Assembly (NCBI GenBank): GCA_033283265.1
Contig: JAWMQN010000001.1
Coordinates: 1,302,001-1,366,000, forward strand
DNA from: Mangrovimicrobium sp033283265
GTDB taxonomy: Bacteria > Pseudomonadota > Gammaproteobacteria > Pseudomonadales > Halieaceae
DNA length: 64,000 bases
Direction of reading: 5' to 3'
Each line of letters begins with the position of its first letter. The first letter of the stretch is position 1. This document shows, in pieces, positions 44,474-52,872 of this stretch. The notes under the pieces were generated by a model. It was not told the DNA's origin. It worked only from the letters and a program-made list of their open reading frames with translations, and did not search any database. The translations under genes were made by a program, and so were the position numbers.

Positions 44474-45609
44474 GCGGCGGCCTCCTTCAGTCCATTGCCC
44501 TTGTCGCGCCTGAAGGGCAGGTAGTTGGCCGCCAGCCCGACCAGCCCGCGGGGCAGGAACAGGGTCACGGCGACGAACAGCGCGCCGAGGGCGAACAGCC
44601 AGGCCTCGGGCATGATGGCGGTGAAGCGGGTCTTGGCGTAGTTCACCAGCACGGCGCCGATGACCGCACCGTAGAGTGTGCCGCGCCCGCCCACCGCCAC
44701 CCAGACCACGATCTCGATGGAGTTGAGCGGCGAGAACTCACCCGGGTTGATGATGCCCACCTGGGGCACGTAGAGCGCGCCGGCGATCCCCGCCAGTACC
44801 GCCGAGTAGACGAATAGCCAGACCTTGTAGCCCTCCGTGCGGTAGCCGGTGAAACGCGTGCGCGCCTCGGCGTCGCGCACCGCGAGGATGACCCGGCCGA
44901 ACTTGGAGCCGAGGATCAGCTGGCTGGCGCAGTAGGCCAGCGCCAGAATCAGCGCGGTGACCATGAACAGCGCCACCCGGGTGCCGTCCGCCTGCAGGTC
45001 GAAGCCGAGGATGTCCTTGAAGTCGGTGAGGCCGTTGTTGCCGCCGAAGCCCATCTCGTTGCGGAAGAAGGCCAGCATCAGGGCATAGGTCAGCGCCTGG
45101 GTGATGATCGACAGGTAGACCCCGGCGACCCGCGAGCGGAAGGCCAGCCAGCCGAACACGAAGGCGAGCAGCCCCGGCGCCAGCAGCACCATCAGCATGG
45201 CGAAGCCGAAGTGGCCGAAGCCGGACCAGTACCAGGGCAATTCCTGCCAGTTGAGGAAGACCATGAAGTCCGGCAGGTCCGGGTTGCCGTAGACCCCGCG
45301 GTCGCCGATCTGGCGCATCAGGTACATGCCCATGGCGTAGCCGCCGAGGGCGAAGAACGCGCCGTGACCGAGGCTGAGGATGCCGCAGTAGCCCCAGACC
45401 ACGTCCACCGCCATGGCCAGCAGGGCGTAGCACAGGTACTTGCCGAGCAGGGTGATGGTGAAGGTGCTGACGTGGAAGATCGAATCCTCCGGCAGCAGCA
45501 GGTTGCAGGCCGAGGCCCAGGCGGTCACGGCGAACAGTACCGCGACGAAGACCGGCGCCTTCTCGCGCAGCTGGTGGAGGGCCGAAAACTGGCCGTAGAG
45601 ATTGCTCAT
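44470..45609 (-). CDS. urtC: Urea ABC transporter permease UrtC
   Basis: A 379-residue inner-membrane permease with about ten helices of the LivM type (GYCGILSLGHGAFFALGGYAMG, then AVRDAEARTRFTGY coupling loop, then WVAVGGRGTLYGAVIGAVLV). The start at ATG 45609 overlaps the urtB stop by four bases. Forms the heteromeric channel with UrtB. Confidence 0.96.
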   Translation of the reverse strand: MSNLYGQFSALHQLREKAPVFVAVLFAVTAWASACNLLLPEDSIFHVSTFTITLLGKYLCYALLAMAVDVVWGYCGILSLGHGAFFALGGYAMGMYLMRQIGDRGVYGNPDLPDFMVFLNWQELPWYWSGFGHFGFAMLMVLLAPGLLAFVFGWLAFRSRVAGVYLSIITQALTYALMLAFFRNEMGFGGNNGLTDFKDILGFDLQADGTRVALFMVTALILALAYCASQLILGSKFGRVILAVRDAEARTRFTGYRTEGYKVWLFVYSAVLAGIAGALYVPQVGIINPGEFSPLNSIEIVVWVAVGGRGTLYGAVIGAVLVNYAKTRFTAIMPEAWLFALGALFVAVTLFLPRGLVGLAANYLPFRRDKGNGLKEAAA

Positions 45610-47225
45610 TCCGCGGCCCTCCCCTTTTGCGGAAACAGCCCGCGGGGCCATTTCTGGATGAACATGATGATGAATACCAGCACGAGAATTTTCGCCAGTA
45701 CGGCGCCGGTTGCGGGTTCGAGGAATTTGTTGGCAATGCCGAGGGTGAAGCCGCCCACCAGGGTACCCCAGAGGTTACCCACGCCGCCGAAGACCACCAC
45801 CATGAAGGAGTCGATGATATAGGCCTGGCCGAGGTTGGGGCCGACGTTGGTCAGCTGCGACAGCGCCACCCCCGCCAGGCCGGCGATGCCGGAGCCGAGG
45901 CCGAAGGTCATCGCGTCCACCCACTCGGTGCGGATGCCCAGCGAGCGCGCCATGTTGCGGTTCTGCGACACCGCCCGCACGTGCAGGCCGAGGGACGTCT
46001 TCTTCAGGATCAATTGCAGGGCGAAGAACACCGCCAGCGCGAACAGCAGCACGTAGAGGCGGTTGTAGGTAATCGAGAACACCGCGTTGAATTCCAGCGA
46101 GCCGGACATCCAGTCCGGCGTCGACACCTGGCGGTTGAGCGGCGAGAAGATGCTGCGCACCGCCTGCTGCAGCACCAGGCTGATACCGAAGGTGGCGAGC
46201 AGGGTCTCCAGCGGCCGGCCGTGGAGGAAGCGGATGACGCCGCGCTCGATCAGCACCCCGACCAGGCCGGAGACGATGAAGGCCGCCGGGATCGCCACCA
46301 GGATGGACAGGCCGATATTGTCCGGCATCAGCAGCTGTACGACGTAGGTGGTGTAGGCGCCGAGCATGATCAGCTCGCCGTGGGCCATGTTGATCACCCC
46401 CATCACACCGAAGGTGATGGCCAGGCCGGTGGCGATCAGCAGCAGCACCGAGCCGAGGCTGAGGCCGAAGAACAGGGTCTCGAGGAAGCCGTAGAAGGCG
46501 ATCTCCGACTCGATCTCCGCCAGCATGGTCTTGGCCTTGCGGCGGATTTCCGCCACCGGCTCGACGTCGGGCTTGAGCAGAGCCTGCAGGGCGTTGCGCA
46601 CCTCCGGCTCGACACTGCCCTCGAGGTGTACCAGCGACTGCATACGCACGGCGGGATCGTCGCTGTTCTGCAGGTCGAAGATGCCGATCACCACCCACTG
46701 CAGTGCCGCCACGGTCGGGTTAGCCTCGTTCACCACCGCGTCGCGCAGCAGTTCCACGCTCTCCGCGTCGGGGCGCTGGAGGATGTTTTTTACCGCGGTT
46801 TTGCGTACCTCCGGGTCCTTGGCCAGCAGTGTCGACCGCGCGATCATGCCGCGCAGCTGCACCCGCACCGTGTTGGTCACGCGCAACTTTTTCAGCTCGG
46901 ATTTCGGTTGTTCCCCGAGTGCGCTGCCGTCCAGCGCATCCACCAGGCTCAGCTGGCCGCCGCCGGCATCGCTGCCGATCACCAGTTCGCCGCCGCTTTT
47001 CCGCGCGTAGAGGTCGCCCTCCAGCAGAGCCCGCGACAGCGGCACGACCTGCTCGCCACCGGCCGCTTCGAGGCGCTCCAGCACCCCCGGCATCTTGCTG
47101 AGCGAGACACTGCCCAACTCGGCGGCGATGGCGCGCAAATCCCCGGGACTGTCGTCCTGCGAATTGGCCGCCAGCGCAAGCAGAGTGAGGAAGCAGGCAA
47201 CGAGAACTTTACTGAGAGTGTTCAA
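45606..47225 (-). CDS. urtB: Urea ABC transporter permease UrtB with periplasmic N-domain
   Basis: A 539-residue protein. After a signal-like helix, residues about 20-240 form a HEAT-like extracytoplasmic domain (AVRMQSLVHLEGSVEPEVRNALQ), usual in UrtB, followed by about eight helices of the LivH type (GVMGVINMAHGELIMLGAYTT, then VSQNRNMARSLGIRT). I choose TTG 47225, which has CGGAG at the right distance; an in-frame ATG at 47255 has no binding site and would add ten charged residues. A terminator-like hairpin separates it from urtA. Confidence 0.93.
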   Translation of the reverse strand: MNTLSKVLVACFLTLLALAANSQDDSPGDLRAIAAELGSVSLSKMPGVLERLEAAGGEQVVPLSRALLEGDLYARKSGGELVIGSDAGGGQLSLVDALDGSALGEQPKSELKKLRVTNTVRVQLRGMIARSTLLAKDPEVRKTAVKNILQRPDAESVELLRDAVVNEANPTVAALQWVVIGIFDLQNSDDPAVRMQSLVHLEGSVEPEVRNALQALLKPDVEPVAEIRRKAKTMLAEIESEIAFYGFLETLFFGLSLGSVLLLIATGLAITFGVMGVINMAHGELIMLGAYTTYVVQLLMPDNIGLSILVAIPAAFIVSGLVGVLIERGVIRFLHGRPLETLLATFGISLVLQQAVRSIFSPLNRQVSTPDWMSGSLEFNAVFSITYNRLYVLLFALAVFFALQLILKKTSLGLHVRAVSQNRNMARSLGIRTEWVDAMTFGLGSGIAGLAGVALSQLTNVGPNLGQAYIIDSFMVVVFGGVGNLWGTLVGGFTLGIANKFLEPATGAVLAKILVLVFIIMFIQKWPRGLFPQKGRAAE

Positions 47226-47255
47226 GCGACATCTCCGGAAACAATCGAAATCCAT

Positions 47256-47294
47256 AAAACACGAAGGGAAAAAGGAGAGGCCTGGCGGCCTCTC
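47256..47294 (-). terminator. Attenuator-like intrinsic terminator between urtA and urtB
   Basis: Read on the minus strand, a perfect 8-base stem GAGAGGCC-GCCA-GGCCTCTC (47294-47275) is followed directly by CTTTTTCCCTT. It lies 33 bases after the urtA stop and just before urtB. This is the usual way to express the binding protein far more than the membrane components. Confidence 0.7.
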
Positions 47295-47327
47295 AATGTC
47301 TCACACCTGATTGTGTCCCTTAAGCAA

Positions 47328-48608
47328 TCAGTAGTTCTGCCCCGAACAGGTCTTGGTGGCGGTGTTGTAGTTGCCGCATTTGATCGGCGCGGTCCAGTCG
47401 GCAATGATGTCCTTGGAACCGGGCAGGAAGTCGGACCAGGCATCGCCGGGCACCAGGTCGGTCTCGGATACCACCAGGAACTGGCCGTCATCCTGGATCT
47501 CGCCGATCAGTACCGGCTTGGTCAGGTGGTGGTTCTTGCCCATGGTGGCCATGCCGCCGGTCAGGTTCGGTGAAGTGATGCCGATCATCGCCTGCTCCAC
47601 CGCGTCGACGTCAGTGCTGCCGGCTTTCTCGACCGCCTTGACCCACATGTTGAAGCCGATATAGGTGGCTTCCATCGGGTCGTTGGTCACGCGCTTGTCG
47701 TCGCCGATAAAGGCTTTCCACTGCTCGATGAAGGCAGTGTTGGCATCGTTCTCAACGCTCTGGAAGTAGTTCCAGGCGGCGAGGTGGCCGACCAGCGGCG
47801 CGGTGTCGATACCGGACAGCTCTTCCTCACCGACGGAGAAAGCGACTACCGGGATGTCTTCCGCGGAGATGCCCTGGTTACCCAGTTCCTTGTAGAACGG
47901 TACGTTGGCGTCACCGTTGATGGTGGAGACCACCGCGGTTTTCTTGCCGGCGCTGCCGAACTTCTTGATGTCAGCTACGATGCTCTGCCAGTCGGAGTGA
48001 CCGAAGGGGGTGTAGTTGATCATGATGTCCTCGGCGGCCACACCCTTGGCTTGCAGGTAGGCTTCGAGGATCTTGTTGGTGGTGCGCGGGTAGACGTAGT
48101 CGGTACCGGCCAGTACCCAGCGCTCCACTTCGAGGTCGTTCATCAGGTAATCCACCGCCGGGATGGCCTGCTGGTTGGGTGCCGCGCCGGTGTAGAACAC
48201 GTTCTTGGAGGACTCTTCACCCTCGTACTGCACCGGGTAGAACAGCAGGCCGTTGAGCTCCTCGATCACCGGCAGCACGGACTTGCGGGAAACGGAAGTC
48301 CAGCAGCCGAAGATGACGTCGACCTTGTCCTGGGTCAGCAGCTCGCGCGCCTTCTCGGCGAACAGCGGCCAGTTGGAGGCCGGGTCGACGACCACGGCTT
48401 CAAGTTGCTTGCCCATCACGCCGCCTTTCTTGTTCTGCTCTTCCACCATCATCAGCACGGTGTCTTTCAGCGTGGTTTCACTGATCGCCATGGTGCCGGA
48501 GAGGGAGTGCAGTACACCGACCTTGATGGTGTCCGCGGCCATGCTGGCGGCGGAAACCACCAGCGTCAGGGATGCCGCCGTTGCAGTTATGAGTTTTTTC
48601 AGTTTCAT
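47328..48608 (-). CDS. urtA: Urea ABC transporter substrate-binding protein UrtA
   Basis: A 426-residue periplasmic urea-binding protein. Signal peptide about residues 1-24 (ending SMA-AD), then TIKVGVLHSLSGTMAISE, WTSVSRKSVLPVIEELNGLLFYP and TPFGHSDWQSIVADIKKFG, all diagnostic of UrtA. Ends with a CSGQNY tail. AAGGGGAATTCC before the ATG. Only 14 bases separate it from the barrel gene upstream, so both share a promoter. Confidence 0.97.
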   Translation of the reverse strand: MKLKKLITATAASLTLVVSAASMAADTIKVGVLHSLSGTMAISETTLKDTVLMMVEEQNKKGGVMGKQLEAVVVDPASNWPLFAEKARELLTQDKVDVIFGCWTSVSRKSVLPVIEELNGLLFYPVQYEGEESSKNVFYTGAAPNQQAIPAVDYLMNDLEVERWVLAGTDYVYPRTTNKILEAYLQAKGVAAEDIMINYTPFGHSDWQSIVADIKKFGSAGKKTAVVSTINGDANVPFYKELGNQGISAEDIPVVAFSVGEEELSGIDTAPLVGHLAAWNYFQSVENDANTAFIEQWKAFIGDDKRVTNDPMEATYIGFNMWVKAVEKAGSTDVDAVEQAMIGITSPNLTGGMATMGKNHHLTKPVLIGEIQDDGQFLVVSETDLVPGDAWSDFLPGSKDIIADWTAPIKCGNYNTATKTCSGQNY

Positions 48609-48622
48609 GGAATTCCCCTTGT

Positions 48623-49636
48623 TTACCAGGTTAACAACGCTTCGATCGCGTAGGAGTCAGTATCGATGCCAGTCACGTCCTCGCTGTCCATGCGGTATTC
48701 CGCCACCAGCAACAGGTTGGGGTGGATCTTGTAGCTGGGCGCGAAGGTGTAGCTGCTCACGTCCTCAACCGTGTCACCGCCTTCGGTTTCCACTTCCCAT
48801 TCGGCGTAGCGGAAGGTGAGGCCCCATTTCTCCCACGCGTAGTTCACCATGAACAGGCCACCGGTCGCCTCGGCGTTGTCGCCGGCCGCGAAATAGGCGG
48901 GTACGTTGTTTTCGGAGTAGTTGCCCTCGAGGGCGAAGGTGAAGCCGCCGAGAGCGTAGCTCGCCCAGGAGTTGATCATGGTGATGTCTTCACCGTTGAA
49001 GTCGCTCTCCTGGCCCATGTAGAAGGTTTTCCAGGTGACTCCGCCGAGGTTGAAGGCCGCCATGGCTTCCACCGCCAGGTTCTCGGTGTCCTTGATGTCG
49101 CCCTTGAGGTTGCCGATATCGGTTACCAGGGAGACCGCACCGGTGAAGACGTCACTGCTGTACATGCCGGAAAGGCCCTGCTGGTAGGCGCCGTAGAAAT
49201 ACTTGGCGTAGCCGGAACCGGAGTACTGGAACAGGCCGGTGGGGTCTTCGGTTTCCCAGCCGGAGTAGCTCAGGAAGCGTCCCGCCTTGGCCGTCCAGGC
49301 ACCGGAGCCGTAGGTCAGGTAGGCCTGCTCCAGGTGCATTTCCTCACCGTCGCCGTCGCCGTTGTCCTGCCATTCGACGTCTACTGTCGCGGTCAGGCCC
49401 TCGCCGAAGTCATACAGCAGGTTGATTTCCCACTGGTCGACGCCGGAGCTCTCCACCTTCTCCCCCTCGTCGGGATCGGCCACGTTGTAGGACATGTCGA
49501 GAAAGCCGGTAACCGACAGGCCGGGTGCAAGCTCAAAGCCGTCGGCATGGGCGTAGGACGCCGACAGGCCGGCGGCCAGCAGCCCGGCTGCCAGCGGCTT
49601 CAAACCGGTCTGGCTGGATTTGCGTAGTTTGGACAT
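48623..49636 (-). CDS. Outer-membrane beta-barrel (porin-like) protein heading the urea operon
   Basis: A 337-residue protein with a signal peptide (about residues 1-31, ending AHA) and a chain of alternating amphipathic strands ending in an aromatic residue (ALLTW), as outer-membrane barrels require. GFLDMSYNV, QAYLTYGSGAWTAKAGRF and LLLVAEYRMDSED are porin-like strand pairs; acidic loops are frequent. By position it is likely the outer-membrane pore for urea or amides, expressed under nitrogen limitation. The ATG has GGGGGA upstream. Confidence 0.85.
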   Translation of the reverse strand: MSKLRKSSQTGLKPLAAGLLAAGLSASYAHADGFELAPGLSVTGFLDMSYNVADPDEGEKVESSGVDQWEINLLYDFGEGLTATVDVEWQDNGDGDGEEMHLEQAYLTYGSGAWTAKAGRFLSYSGWETEDPTGLFQYSGSGYAKYFYGAYQQGLSGMYSSDVFTGAVSLVTDIGNLKGDIKDTENLAVEAMAAFNLGGVTWKTFYMGQESDFNGEDITMINSWASYALGGFTFALEGNYSENNVPAYFAAGDNAEATGGLFMVNYAWEKWGLTFRYAEWEVETEGGDTVEDVSSYTFAPSYKIHPNLLLVAEYRMDSEDVTGIDTDSYAIEALLTW

Positions 49637-50208
49637 TTGTTGTTCCCCCAAGGTATCGAGTATTCGGTCGGATGCTCTGTACATCGAAGTCGATGCTCCG
49701 TAGTCCCCAGCTTCAGCGCGGCGTCACCCGCAAGGGTGAAGGCCGGGCGCTGCCCTCTGCCGTCGTTGAACTTGTGTAACCCGGGTGAGGGTTCGCGCGG
49801 CAACGGGAGCTTTCGACCCGGCCATTATTGGGGGCGGCGGGAGGGGCGACCATGCGTCAAGCGACGCAGCGTGCTACGTCATTTGACGCAGGCCCGCCGT
49901 CGGGAGGGCCCTACATCTGGCTGTCGACGGCTGCGTGGGCACTGTCGCTCAGGCGCTGTCTTCCTTCTCCTCACTATCCGGTACCGGCCCGGGCCGACCC
50001 TGTACCCGGGGTAAGAAACCCCGTGGCGGAGCAGCGCTGGCAGGCCCGGGCGAGCCCCCCGGCAACGGCGGCAGGGTAAGATATGGACTAGACTACAGAG
50101 ACCTGTTGCCCGGCTGGACCGGACTGGCGTCAGCGCCCGGCAGTACCCTGCGCAACCCCGGCCCCCTCCCGCCCCATCCGGCGAGACACTTCGCCCACGG
50201 AGAAAGCC
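49637..50208. other. 572-base divergent control region of the urea unit and the DUF2189 gene
   Basis: No gene is supported here; the several short frames have no start signals or family features. It contains a small hairpin TCACCC-GCAA-GGGTGA (49724-49739) that would lie in the minus-strand leader, and the paired palindromes at 49853-49890. I could not find a convincing sigma-54 (GG-N10-GC type) promoter by eye. Confidence 0.6.
49853..49890. promoter_or_regulatory. Two 16-bp palindromic operators, 22 bp centre to centre
   Basis: TGCGTCAAGCGACGCA (49853-49868) and, inverted, TGCGTCAAATGACGTA (49890-49875) share 13 of 16 bases, giving TGCGTCAANNGACGYA. Centres are 22 bp apart, two helical turns, so two dimers would bind on one face. 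They lie about 220 bases upstream of the barrel/urt start. The regulator is unknown; the LuxR-type partner of the NCS1 kinase is one candidate. Confidence 0.55.
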
Positions 50209-50973
50209 ATGCGTGCCGTTCATCATCCTGCCCCAGCCTTCCCCCTCCACCATGTTCCCCTGACGCGACCGTTCATCTGGCTGGCCGCCGGCTGGGACGG
50301 GCTGACCCACAGCCCCCTCCCCAGCCTCGCCTACGGGGTTATCGTCGCCTTCCTCGGCGCACTGATCCTCGCCTACCAGCAGAACCCGGTCTACGTCGGT
50401 ATCGCGATCACCGCCTTCCTGGTGGTCGGCCCGGTGGTCACCGCCGGTGTCTGCGAACTGTCGCGCTGCCGCGATCACGGCGAGCCCTGCGATTTCCAGC
50501 ACTCGCTGGAGGTGGTCACCCGCAATCGCGAGCGCCTGCTGAACTTCGCCAGCATGCTGGCCCTGGTCGCCATCGCCGGGCTGGTGTTCGCCAGCCTCTT
50601 CCTGCTCGGTTCCGGCGAAGCGGTGGCGCCCTCGATCGAGACCACGGTGTGGGGTGATGTCCTCGCCCGCATGAGCTCGCTGCAAATGGCCACCTACGCG
50701 CTGACCTTCCTCGGCGTCTGCGCCGTGGTATTTGCCCTCTCGGTAGTCACGGTGCCGATGATCATCGACCGCCATGTCCAGCCCTCGGTGGCCATGCGCA
50801 CCAGTCTCAAGGCCTTCTTCCGCGAGCTCCCGGCGATGCTGCTGTGGGCGGTGGTGATCCTCGCCCTGGTCGCCTTCGGTTTCGGCACCCAGATGTGGGG
50901 CATGATCCTGGTGGTCCCGCTGCTCGGCCACGCCACCTGGTACGCCTACCGGGATATCGTCGAGGAAGCCTGA
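50209..50973 (+). CDS. DUF2189 inner-membrane protein
   Basis: A 254-residue protein with about six hydrophobic helices (first pair about residues 40-85, last about 205-240). It contains the family pattern of a Trp-rich start (RPFIWLAAGWDGLTHSP), FLVVGPVVTAGVCELSRC, LSVVTVPMIIDRHVQPSVAM and LLGHATWYAYRDIV. DUF2189 members have no known function, though some annotate them as cytochrome c oxidase subunit I-like. ATG 50209 has CACGGAGAAAGCC upstream. Stop 75 bases before the photolyase. Confidence 0.85.
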   Translation: MRAVHHPAPAFPLHHVPLTRPFIWLAAGWDGLTHSPLPSLAYGVIVAFLGALILAYQQNPVYVGIAITAFLVVGPVVTAGVCELSRCRDHGEPCDFQHSLEVVTRNRERLLNFASMLALVAIAGLVFASLFLLGSGEAVAPSIETTVWGDVLARMSSLQMATYALTFLGVCAVVFALSVVTVPMIIDRHVQPSVAMRTSLKAFFRELPAMLLWAVVILALVAFGFGTQMWGMILVVPLLGHATWYAYRDIVEEA

Positions 50974-51048
50974 GGCCCGTGCGGCTGGAGAATGCCGCCG
51001 GGGCGTGGGAAGATTGAGCGGAACTGAAAAGCCGGAGATCTACCCGCG

Positions 51049-52476
51049 TTGAAGCCCGTGATTTACTGGTTCCGCCAGGACCTGCGCCTGACGGACCTCC
51101 CCGCCCTGGCGGACGCCGCCGCCAGCGGTTCGCCCATCATCCCCTGCTACGTGTTCGACGAGGAAGGCGCCGGGCACTGGCCCCCCGGTGGCGCCAGCCG
51201 CTGGTGGCTGCACCACAGCCTCGCCGCCCTCGACGGCGAATTGCGCAAGCTCGGTAGCCGCCTGCTGCTGTTGCGCGGCAGGACGGCACACGAGCTGATC
51301 CAGCTCGCCCTGGAAACCGGCGCCAGCGCAGTGTACTGCTCCGAGGCCAGTGAGCCCCACGCCCGCAACCTGCGGCGCAATGCCTGCGACAGCCTGTGGG
51401 CTGCGGATGTCACCGTGCACGTCCACCCCGGCAACCTGCTGTTCCACCCGGAGGCGATCCGCAGCGGCAGCGGCCAGCCCTACCGCGTCTTCACCCCCTT
51501 CTGGCGCGCCTGCCTGCAGGCACCGGAACCACCGCTGCCGCTGCCCGCGCCCCCGGCCAAAGCCTTCGCCAAATACTCGCTGCAGGGCCTGCCGCTGGAG
51601 GAGCTGCAACTGCTGCCGACCGCACCCAACTGGGCCGACGGTTGGGAGGAACTCTGGCAGCCCGGCGAGGCCGGTGCCGCCAGCGCGCTGGCCGGGTTTA
51701 TCGACAGCGCCCTGGAAAACTACACGCAGGGCCGGGACTTCCCCGCCGAGGCCGCCACCTCCCGCCTCTCCCCGCACCTCCACCGCGGCGAGATCTCGCC
51801 GCGCCAGGTCTGGCACGCCCTGCGCCAGTGCGCCGCGCCGGACAGCGAGAAGAGCAAGTTCCTGGCCGAACTGGGCTGGCGGGAGTTCAGCCACCAGCTG
51901 CTCTTCCACAACCCGGAAATGGCGGAAAAGCCGCTGAAAAACAACTTCGCGGCCATGCCCTGGCTGGCGGATGAGCAGCACTACCAGGCCTGGCAACAGG
52001 GCCTGACCGGCTATCCCATCGTCGATGCGGGCATGCGCGAACTGTGGCAGACCGGCTTCATGCACAACCGGGTGCGCATGATTGCGGCCTCCTTCCTCAC
52101 CAAGCACCTGCTGCTGCCCTGGCAGTGGGGCGCGCGCTGGTTCTGGGACACCCTGGTGGACGCCGACCTCGCCAACAACAGCTGCGGCTGGCAGTGGGTG
52201 GCCGGCTGCGGCGCCGACGCGGCGCCCTATTTCCGCATCTTCAATCCCATCCTGCAGGGCAAGAAGTTCGACCCCCAGGGGCAGTACATCCGCCGCTGGG
52301 TGCCGGAGATCGCCGAGCTGCCGACCAAGTACCTGTTCGCGCCCTGGGAAGCGCCGGCCGCGGTACTCGAAGCGGCCGGGATCGCCCTCGATACGCACTA
52401 CCCGCTGCCGATAGTCGACCACCAGCAGGCCCGGGAAACCGCCCTCCAGGCCTATGCGGCAATTGCGGACAGCTGA
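51049..52476 (+). CDS. phrB: Deoxyribodipyrimidine photolyase (class I CPD type)
   Basis: A 475-residue flavoprotein that repairs UV-made cyclobutane pyrimidine dimers with blue light. N-terminal antenna domain starts IYWFRQDLRLTDLPAL; the FAD-binding C-terminal domain has SRLSPHLHRGEISPRQVWH, ELGWREFSHQLLFHNP, GYPIVDAGMRELWQTGFMHNRVRM and WQWVAGCGADAAPYFRIFNP, the last typical of photolyases. It starts at TTG 51049 (or GTG 51058), with GGAG somewhat far upstream. Short for E. coli PhrB (472), so complete. Confidence 0.94.
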   Translation: MKPVIYWFRQDLRLTDLPALADAAASGSPIIPCYVFDEEGAGHWPPGGASRWWLHHSLAALDGELRKLGSRLLLLRGRTAHELIQLALETGASAVYCSEASEPHARNLRRNACDSLWAADVTVHVHPGNLLFHPEAIRSGSGQPYRVFTPFWRACLQAPEPPLPLPAPPAKAFAKYSLQGLPLEELQLLPTAPNWADGWEELWQPGEAGAASALAGFIDSALENYTQGRDFPAEAATSRLSPHLHRGEISPRQVWHALRQCAAPDSEKSKFLAELGWREFSHQLLFHNPEMAEKPLKNNFAAMPWLADEQHYQAWQQGLTGYPIVDAGMRELWQTGFMHNRVRMIAASFLTKHLLLPWQWGARWFWDTLVDADLANNSCGWQWVAGCGADAAPYFRIFNPILQGKKFDPQGQYIRRWVPEIAELPTKYLFAPWEAPAAVLEAAGIALDTHYPLPIVDHQQARETALQAYAAIADS

Positions 52477-52517
52477 ACCCGCGCCGAAACCCCACGCGAG
52501 TTGCCGTCGGCTACCCG

Positions 52518-52691
52518 GGGAGCGGGCCTACAGTTCGCCGATCTGGTATTCGCCCTGATCGATGAGGCCGGGAAAAATTGTTCCCAGGTTTCAGTCGACT
52601 CGCTTCCAGGTGAGCGTTCGGGTGACAGGCTCGTTGTCTGCGGTAGTGCTTGCCAGCCTGATCTGGAGTTGATCCCCCGCAACTTCGAGCG
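52518..52691. repeat. Duplicated convergent gene junction, copy 1 (remnants only)
   Basis: 174 bases matching 55403-55576 at a constant offset of 2885 with about ten substitutions and no gaps. On the plus strand it encodes the last residues RERAYSSPIWYSP (stop at 52558), a DUF3604-type C-terminus. On the minus strand (stop at 52528) it encodes the end of a lipocalin-like protein. Neither gene continues beyond the block. The rest of the gap 52477-52872 shows nothing I can support. Confidence 0.8.
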
Positions 52692-52872
52692 GTTGCCTTC
52701 ACCTCTGAGCAGACATGGTATTAAGCAAAGGGCATGCTTGATTACTTCGCGTGGCCGTCGGGCCACAACTGGCACGAGACGTGATGCATTTACTCCATGC
52801 GCCGCGAGACACTGGAAAGTTCACCTTGGCACCCAGACCGTCGGATTGTTGGATGAATCTTTACACTGGCTC

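Noticed and set aside
45627..47573. 648-residue plus-strand frame opposite urtB and urtA
   Set aside because: Antisense shadow of two certain transporter genes; His/Gln/Arg-rich nonsense composition.
49637..50014. 125-residue plus-strand frame in the urea control region
   Set aside because: No start signal, Arg/Pro/Gly-rich composition, and it overlaps the probable promoter region and operators.
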